Positions 59,929-64,000 of a stretch of DNA of 64,000 nt are shown here, one piece after another. Made by a program: the position numbers and the translations under genes. How positions within the stretch are numbered: position 1 is the stretch's first letter; each line of letters opens with the position of its first letter. The stretch covers positions 1 to 64,000 of the forward strand of contig CAXXUJ010000001.1 in assembly GCA_963677695.2 (NCBI GenBank), given 5' to 3'. The notes below the pieces were generated by a model, which did not search any database, was not told the DNA's origin, and worked only from the letters and a program-made list of their open reading frames with translations. The DNA is from SABI01 sp963677695. GTDB lineage: Bacteria > Spirochaetota > Spirochaetia > Sphaerochaetales > Sphaerochaetaceae.

Positions 59929-59956
59929 TGTATAATAATAAAAATATACTGAACAA
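59929..59956 (-). promoter_or_regulatory. Promoter of the encapsulin operon
   Basis: On the minus strand, TTGTTC (59951-59956), a 16-base spacer and TATACA (59929-59934), immediately next to the operator. Confidence 0.5.
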
Positions 59957-60012
59957 AGGGTGAAAAGCAAAGCGATATGGGAAAATTATAACACAGAACG
60001 GAACCAGATATG

Positions 60013-60054
60013 CAAAAAGGACGCTGAGCAGAACAACTGTTCTCTCTGGCGTCC
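60013..60054 (-). terminator. Intrinsic terminator of hsp20
   Basis: On the minus strand, GGACGC ... GAACAGTTGTTC ... GCGTCC is a two-part hairpin with a small internal loop, followed by five T. It lies about 50 bases after the hsp20 stop. Confidence 0.75.
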
Positions 60055-60102
60055 CCTTTCATATCAACTGATGTGTATCAGGTTGGTCGCAGGATATTCT
60101 CC

Positions 60103-60543
60103 TTATGATAATTTCACATCAATCTTTTTAGGCTGTTTTGCAGGAACCTTCGGAATAGTGAGGGTCAGTACACCATTCTTGAACTCACCTGCAATATGTT
60201 CCTCATCGACTCCTTCAGGAAGAGTAAAAGCTCTCTCGAAGGAATTGCTGTACCTCTCACGAATCAAGTAGTTCGGTGATACACTCTCTTCACTCTTCTC
60301 TTTCTCTACTTCACTCATTGAAGCGATCTTCAGAACATGCTTGTCTACATGGACATCAATATCCTTCTCACTGAATCCAGGAAGCTCTGCATCCAGGACG
60401 AAAGCTTTTTCATCTTCCCAGATATCTACTGCAGGACTCTTTGCCTGAGGAACTCCCCAGTTGTTCCAGAAACTGTCGAAAAGGGAATCAAAATTCCTCA
60501 CTGCGTTCGCTGTTGATGGGGTTCTTCTTACTACGTATCTCAT
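60103..60543 (-). CDS. hsp20: Hsp20/alpha-crystallin small heat-shock protein
   Basis: 146 residues. The alpha-crystallin domain spans about 38-143: PAVDIWEDEKAFVLDAELPGFSEKDIDV, RERYSNSFERAFTLPEGVD and the terminal strand GEFKNGVLTLTIPK. The N-terminal arm has FDSLFDSFWNNW. The C-terminal tail lacks a clear I-x-I. It holds unfolding proteins until ATP-dependent chaperones act. GGAGG is 7 bases before the ATG, placed in the loop of a small hairpin. The upstream region has a sigma-54 type promoter and two palindromes. Confidence 0.95.
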   Translation of the reverse strand: MRYVVRRTPSTANAVRNFDSLFDSFWNNWGVPQAKSPAVDIWEDEKAFVLDAELPGFSEKDIDVHVDKHVLKIASMSEVEKEKSEESVSPNYLIRERYSNSFERAFTLPEGVDEEHIAGEFKNGVLTLTIPKVPAKQPKKIDVKLS

Positions 60544-60544
60544 A

Positions 60545-60560
60545 ATACACCTCCGTATAT
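60545..60560 (-). promoter_or_regulatory. Possible hairpin holding the hsp20 ribosome binding site
   Basis: In the mRNA, AUAUAC and GUGUAU can pair (one G-U) around the loop GGAG, the core of the ribosome binding site. Melting at higher temperature could expose the site, as in RNA thermometers. The stem is short, so this is a weak prediction. Confidence 0.25.
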
Positions 60561-60606
60561 CTTTTTATATTCTGTTTCATTGTCCTCTACCGGACATTGA
60601 TATATA

Positions 60607-60623
60607 TGCAGAGGGTGTGCCAA
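60607..60623 (-). promoter_or_regulatory. Sigma-54 promoter of hsp20
   Basis: On the minus strand, TTGGCAC-N5-CTGCA, with GG and GC exactly 10 bases apart as required at -24/-12. It matches the RpoN consensus TGGCAC-N5-TTGC[AT] at all but one core base. The predicted transcript start is about 54 bases before the ATG. No sigma-70 promoter of similar quality was seen for hsp20. Confidence 0.7.
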
Positions 60624-60732
60624 CTAAACAAAACAGATAAAAGATATTTTGCTTTTCACTACAATATAACAAGTTATATAAACATAACACATTTTCATGA
60701 TAACATAACTGGGAAAATACCCCCACACAATA

Positions 60733-60749
60733 TGTGTCATTATGACACA
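60733..60749. promoter_or_regulatory. Palindrome 1, candidate enhancer site
   Basis: TGTGTCAT-T-ATGACACA, perfect 8-1-8. It lies about 110 bases upstream of the sigma-54 -24 box, the usual range for an enhancer-binding protein. A second copy of the same core is 94 bases further away. Confidence 0.6.
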
Positions 60750-60826
60750 ATTATACATACAACACACCATTCTGATACGTATCGACACACCGGCGAAAAA
60801 GAATATAATCACACTACCTGATACTC

Positions 60827-60843
60827 TGTGTCATTTTGACACA
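60827..60843. promoter_or_regulatory. Palindrome 2, candidate enhancer site
   Basis: TGTGTCA-TTT-TGACACA, same 17-base core as palindrome 1 with one change in the centre; both copies are followed by AATT. It lies 34 bases upstream of the initiator tRNA -35 box, so it could also affect that promoter. The rest of 60544-60919 is AT-rich without a gene; a perfect GATACGTATC also lies between the two palindromes. Confidence 0.6.
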
Positions 60844-60877
60844 ATTTAAACAAAATAGAATATTTCCCACCATCCCA

Positions 60878-60906
60878 TTGACTCTTTTTACCCACTTCAC
60901 TATAGT
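60878..60906 (+). promoter_or_regulatory. Sigma-70 promoter of the initiator tRNA
   Basis: TTGACT (60878-60883), exactly 17 bases, TATAGT (60901-60906), 13 bases before the mature tRNA 5' end. Confidence 0.8.
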
Positions 60907-60919
60907 GTGTTCTTGTCGA

Positions 60920-60992
60920 CGCAGGGTAGAGCAGTTGGCAGCTCGTCGGGCTCATAACCCGGAGGTCGCAGGTTCGAGTCCTGTCCCTGCTA
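60920..60992 (+). tRNA. Initiator tRNA-fMet (CAT)
   Basis: 73 bases. Acceptor stem CGCAGGG/CCCTGCT with an unpaired first position (C1 opposite U72), three G-C pairs next to the anticodon loop (GGG-CTCATAA-CCC) and A11-U24 in the D stem: the three initiator marks. T arm GCAGG-TTCGAGT-CCTGT. Discriminator A; CCA is not encoded. The integrase gene begins 116 bases downstream, so the 3' end is the likely attachment site of an integrated element. Confidence 0.95.
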
Positions 60993-61061
60993 GAAAATTA
61001 TTTCTTGTTCTGTAAGCAGTTACAGAACGTTGCTCCCGGAAGAGCCGGTGTAACCAAATAA

Positions 61062-61083
61062 ACTGTCACCTGTACTGTCACCT
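61062..61083. repeat. Direct repeat ACTGTCACCT, two copies 12 bases apart
   Basis: ACTGTCACCT at 61062-61071 and 61074-61083, between the initiator tRNA and the integrase start. The position suggests arm-type binding sites for the integrase or excisionase. Confidence 0.45.
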
Positions 61084-61108
61084 AGACAGCACAGACTGGA
61101 GGATTTGG

Positions 61109-62449
61109 ATGCATCGGTTTTCTTTGTATTTGAGAGGAAAGGTATTCTACGCGAAGTTCTGGAATGAAGAGATCCAGGGCTATGATCACGGGATCAGCAC
61201 CGGCAAACGTTCCAGGAACGAAGCCCTGGCGAAAGTCAATGACTGGCTCCGCTACGGCTACACCGGAAGAGATCAGGAAACAACCACGATCCATGATCGT
61301 CTTCACTTTCAGACTATTCTCTATTATCTGTCCACTATGGAACTCACTGACAAACAGAAGGATCGCCTGATCGATATCCTTACTGATCAGGGAATCGTTT
61401 CTGAGAATGCTGCGATTCCCCAGGAAGAGGAAGAAGATTCCATTCTCCTTATCCCCTTCCTCGAGGAGTTCTGGGATTACGACAATTCTCCCTATGTCCG
61501 GGAGAAACATGCCTATGGCCAGAGTATCGGAAAACGTCACTGTTATGAGCAGTCGAAGAGAATTTCTCACTGGAAATCCTATTTTGCTCCAGAGACCAGG
61601 CTGAAAGATGTCACCAAGGAAGATCTCAAGTATTTCCAGCTGGAATTGAAGGACAAGGATCTGGCTCCCAAAACGATCAATAATATCGTGACCGTCGGGA
61701 CCGTCCCTTTTGGCTGGGCGACTGACCGGGGTGATCTGGAAGCTAATCCGGCTCTTGGCCTCAGGAAATTCTCAGGAGCCTCCAAGAAGCGCGATATCCT
61801 GAACCCCGAAGAGGTCCAGCAGGTATTCTCTGCTTCCTGGGATGATGAGCGCTCAAGAGTCGGGAACCTCCTGGCCATGACCACCGGCCTCAGAGCCGGT
61901 GAAGTCGTCGCTCTGAGGAAAGAAGATATCCAGGGAGATAAACTCATGGTCCGGCACAGCTGGAGTTTCTCAGACGGTCTGAAGGCTCCGAAGAATGGTG
62001 AGGAACGCGTCGTTCCCCTCCTTCCCCAGGTGAAGACAGAGCTCTTGAATCTTCTCAAGAGCAGCAGTTATGGGGATGAGGGGTTCATATTCTATGGGAC
62101 AGCACAGGATAAACCAATGAATATTGATGTCCTGAATAAAGGGCTCTCTGCCGTCTATGTCTCTATGAAGCTGCCGGAGGATAAACGAGGGAATGTTGAA
62201 GAGCAGGAGAAGATCAGAGAGGCCATGATCGATCGTGGAATCTGCTTCCACTCCTGGAGGCATTTCTATGCCACCCACCTTGCCGACAAGATTGAACTCA
62301 GGACCGTACAGCTTGCTACCGGGCACAAGACCCCGGCAATGGCAGCACACTACGCTGATCATGCTCAGGGTTCTCATCTGGATCAGGTATCGAAAGCAGT
62401 GACCGATGTATTCAATGAGATGATGAGTCCAGAAGGGATTAGTGCATGA
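61109..62449 (+). CDS. int: Tyrosine-type site-specific integrase
   Basis: 446 residues. N-terminal arm-binding region with RFSLYLRGKVFYAKFWNEEIQGY, a SAM-like core-binding domain (about 115-215), and a catalytic domain with Arg in TTGLRAGEVVALRKEDI, His-x-x-Arg in HSWRHFYATHLAD, TGHKTPAMAAHYADHA with the second His and the nucleophile Tyr. All five catalytic positions are visible. It cuts and rejoins DNA at attachment sites. GGAGG lies 6 bases before the ATG. Its place directly after the initiator tRNA, with an excisionase next, marks one end of an integrated element. Confidence 0.94.
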   Translation: MHRFSLYLRGKVFYAKFWNEEIQGYDHGISTGKRSRNEALAKVNDWLRYGYTGRDQETTTIHDRLHFQTILYYLSTMELTDKQKDRLIDILTDQGIVSENAAIPQEEEEDSILLIPFLEEFWDYDNSPYVREKHAYGQSIGKRHCYEQSKRISHWKSYFAPETRLKDVTKEDLKYFQLELKDKDLAPKTINNIVTVGTVPFGWATDRGDLEANPALGLRKFSGASKKRDILNPEEVQQVFSASWDDERSRVGNLLAMTTGLRAGEVVALRKEDIQGDKLMVRHSWSFSDGLKAPKNGEERVVPLLPQVKTELLNLLKSSSYGDEGFIFYGTAQDKPMNIDVLNKGLSAVYVSMKLPEDKRGNVEEQEKIREAMIDRGICFHSWRHFYATHLADKIELRTVQLATGHKTPAMAAHYADHAQGSHLDQVSKAVTDVFNEMMSPEGISA

Positions 62450-62472
62450 TTCATTATTTTACTATACATTTG

Positions 62473-62502
62473 TTGACTAGTTTATCCCTATAGTGATATA
62501 GT
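62473..62502 (+). promoter_or_regulatory. Promoter of the excisionase gene
   Basis: TTGACT (62473-62478), an 18-base spacer and TATAGT (62497-62502). An inner TATAGT at 62490 is too close to the -35 to be used. Confidence 0.55.
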
Positions 62503-62571
62503 GATTCTAACATTGTTAGGTCTTAGCCCCGTGCTCCCCAGGTTGGTTCCAAGAGAAGGAGTACTCGATAG

Positions 62572-62784
62572 ATGTTAACAAAGCCAAAATCCAAAGGAGT
62601 GGATTCTACGTCCCACCTGCAGCCACTGCTCACGTATCAGGAAGCTGCAGACATACTTGCTGTGAAACCCCAGACGCTCAGGCAGTGGGTTTCAGCCAAG
62701 CGGATTCCATATGTGAAAATCGGAGCATCGGTCAGGTTCACTACTGACCAGATAGAAGATTTCATCAGGGATTCCTCGAGGTAG
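62572..62784 (+). CDS. xis: Excisionase-type HTH protein
   Basis: 70 residues. MerR/excisionase-type winged helix: LTYQEAADILAVKPQTLRQWVSAKRIPYVKIGASVRFTTDQIEDFI. These proteins bend attachment-site DNA and set the direction of integrase toward excision. AAGGAG lies 11 bases before the ATG. The next small gene begins 5 bases after its stop, so the two form a short operon with their own promoter. Confidence 0.9.
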   Translation: MLTKPKSKGVDSTSHLQPLLTYQEAADILAVKPQTLRQWVSAKRIPYVKIGASVRFTTDQIEDFIRDSSR

Positions 62785-62789
62785 CCGGT

Positions 62790-62942
62790 ATGGGAAAAGA
62801 ACAGCTGCAGAAACTGGCCCTTTGGATTCACAAGGAACTTGGAACTCTCGATCATGGAGAGATCCATATCACCCTGAAGGTTCGGGACAAACACCTTGCC
62901 CTGATAGAGAAGTCGAAGATCGTGAAGGAAAAACCTGAGTGA
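62790..62942 (+). CDS. Small protein (50 residues) behind the excisionase
   Basis: ATG at 62790, stop TGA at 62940-62942. It reads MGKEQLQKLALWIHKELG, then LDHGEIHITLKVRDKHLALI, then EKSKIVKEKPE. Charged and soluble, with a helix followed by two strands. I recall similar short ORFs (helix, then GEIHITLKV) next to integrases in spirochaetes, but could not check. The tight spacing after xis and good codon use support it. The function is unknown; it may assist recombination or regulation. Confidence 0.6.
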   Translation: MGKEQLQKLALWIHKELGTLDHGEIHITLKVRDKHLALIEKSKIVKEKPE

Positions 62943-62952
62943 TCGGACCGAG

Positions 62953-62978
62953 TAACCAGCAGAGAGATCTGCTGGTTA
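62953..62978. terminator. Perfect stem-loop after the xis operon
   Basis: TAACCAGCAGA and TCTGCTGGTTA form an 11-base perfect stem with loop GAGA (a GNRA tetraloop), 10 bases after the small ORF. The tail is C/T-rich, not a T run, so termination would be weak or the hairpin has another role. Confidence 0.55.
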
Positions 62979-63105
62979 TCTCCTCCCTGATTGATAAGCT
63001 ATTGGGGTAAATTAATGACAGACAGAAGACCTAAAATGAAAATACCTGGGGTAATGTAGGTATACTTGCTATGGTTCGCCAAGGAAATTGCTATGAGAGG
63101 GACTT

Positions 63106-64000
63106 TCAATTTAGCATAGTTGTGTTTGATCCGTTCTTTTTTCTTTCTCGCTTATTCTCATACATCTTCAGATCGGCCTGTTTAATCAGTAAATCAACTG
63201 AAGAATGAATCGTACCATCATAAGTTGCAACCCCTGCAGAGAATCGGGCCGGCTTTACTTGATCAGATACTGTAACATGTTGTAATGAGTCGACTATGGC
63301 GATTGCATCAGATTCGCCACATGAAGGCAATACAACAAGAAACTCATCTCCACCGAGCCTGATAATATAATCAGAGTTCCTTAAACGTTGTTTTAATTTT
63401 TCAATTTCTTCGTTGATAAACTGGTCTCCCGCACTATGCCCCTGGTTGTCATTTACTGATTTCAGTCCATCAAGGTCTATAAAGATAACCGACAAGTCTC
63501 TCCTATCACGAAGGCTCTGCTTCAACTCATGCTCTACCATAGTAATTCCAATATTTCTCGTAATTGTACCGGTTAATCCATCGTATCTAGCAGTTTGTTC
63601 AAGCCGTGAATTCAAAACTTGGATTTCCTCAAGCTTCTCCTCATTAACTTCCTTGTACATGAATTCTTTAAAACGAGTCTTTTCATCTATATTCACCCTG
63701 TAGATTATGATAAATACAATAAAAAGAAAATTTGTAAATAAAGTTATCTTGTCTGGAGGGGTAAGGGCATCACTACGAAATATAATGAACGTTAGGATGA
63801 TCATGGGGATACCGAGAACAAAATGTATCCATCGACTGCTTATTCCAAGAAATACAAAGGAAAGAAAAAAACCGATGATCAGAACCTGCGACACCTGCCT
63901 AAAATGGAAGGAATCAACCATGTCAAGGGTGATTAACAGATTGAGCATTGCAATTGCCATAATCAGGTAGCCAAACCAGAAAAGAGCTTGCAATATCTCA
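63106..64000 (-). CDS. Membrane diguanylate cyclase (5' end outside window)
   Basis: At least 295 residues; the frame stays open to the window edge, so the N-terminus is probably missing. About five hydrophobic segments come first (FWFGYLIMAIAMLNLLI to FTNFLFIVFIIIY), a helical linker (about 110-135), then GGDEF with FIDLDGLKSVNDNQGHSAGDQF and RLGGDEFLVVL. The RxxD inhibitory site is intact (RNSD, five residues before GGDEF), unlike in the other cyclases of this window. The gene is AT-richer than the rest of the window and may belong to the element inserted at the initiator tRNA. The gap 62979-63105 shows no gene. Confidence 0.85.
   Translation of the reverse strand, partial: EILQALFWFGYLIMAIAMLNLLITLDMVDSFHFRQVSQVLIIGFFLSFVFLGISSRWIHFVLGIPMIILTFIIFRSDALTPPDKITLFTNFLFIVFIIIYRVNIDEKTRFKEFMYKEVNEEKLEEIQVLNSRLEQTARYDGLTGTITRNIGITMVEHELKQSLRDRRDLSVIFIDLDGLKSVNDNQGHSAGDQFINEEIEKLKQRLRNSDYIIRLGGDEFLVVLPSCGESDAIAIVDSLQHVTVSDQVKPARFSAGVATYDGTIHSSVDLLIKQADLKMYENKRERKKNGSNTTMLN

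Noticed and set aside
60597..60821. 74-codon His/Thr-rich plus-strand frame upstream of the initiator tRNA
   Set aside because: AT-rich regulatory DNA containing the palindromes; the residue pattern is that of translated repeats and operators.
1..64000. CRISPR arrays, rRNA genes, riboswitches, complete insertion sequences
   Set aside because: No regularly spaced repeats, rRNA-like stretches or recognisable riboswitch cores were seen; the only recombinase is the integrase at 61109.

Overview
The window reads as a chromosomal segment of a free-living, probably anaerobic or microaerophilic member of the Spirochaetota. The strongest lineage clue is a 594-residue alanyl-tRNA synthetase that stops after the editing domain, as in Borrelia and Treponema. 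Supporting clues are very dense two-component signalling, an NfnAB bifurcating transhydrogenase and small secreted proteins ending in an aromatic-Phe outer-membrane signature. The genus is not determined. Base composition is near balanced, except for AT-rich intergenic stretches and the last kilobase.

Layout. 1-25.7 kb is mostly housekeeping: a TrmJ-type RNA methyltransferase (cut by the window edge), a glycerophosphodiester phosphodiesterase, mnmA, tRNA-Asp, a DUF554 protein, a PAP2 phosphatase, topA, a LiaF-like membrane protein with a B12-radical SAM enzyme, a large multi-PAS diguanylate cyclase, ychF, hflX, two small outer-membrane-like proteins, an orphan carboxyltransferase, an OPT transporter, rlmN, alaS and a divergent DprA-like gene. 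25.8-40.7 kb is a signalling island in two transcription units. The first has a REC-GGDEF protein, a membrane histidine kinase and a single-domain receiver. The second has eight tightly packed genes: HK-REC, REC-HD-GYP, REC-HK, a LivJ-like lipoprotein, a 1288-residue hybrid kinase with three receivers, CheR, CheB and REC-PAS-HK. That operon holds four kinases and seven receivers, but no DNA-binding domain and no CheA, CheW or chemoreceptor. The only visible enzymatic outputs are c-di-GMP hydrolysis and CheR/CheB-type methylation.

41-50 kb holds a secreted protein with its own near-consensus promoter, a GNAT acetyltransferase, tRNA-Phe, a sugar-type ABC importer without its ATPase but with a phosphodiester glycosidase, and a nuclease-like/SF2-helicase/HTH protein overlapping a small methyltransferase. 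50-57 kb holds birA divergent from bioYMN across a perfect palindromic operator, a formyl-THF cyclo-ligase, and nfnA-nfnB-EIIA coupled by TGATG overlaps, then a cupin and a MATE transporter. 58.7-60.5 kb holds an encapsulin/encapsulated-ferritin operon with a 7-1-7 Fur/PerR-type box, and an hsp20 gene with a near-consensus sigma-54 promoter and two upstream palindromes. From the initiator tRNA at 60.9 kb an integrated element appears to begin: tyrosine integrase, excisionase, a small ORF, and possibly an AT-rich membrane GGDEF gene that runs off the window.

A theme across the window is a set of genes whose start codon lies 6-8 bases after a good -10 box with no ribosome binding site, which suggests leaderless mRNAs. 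All functions come from motif reading; no database search was run.
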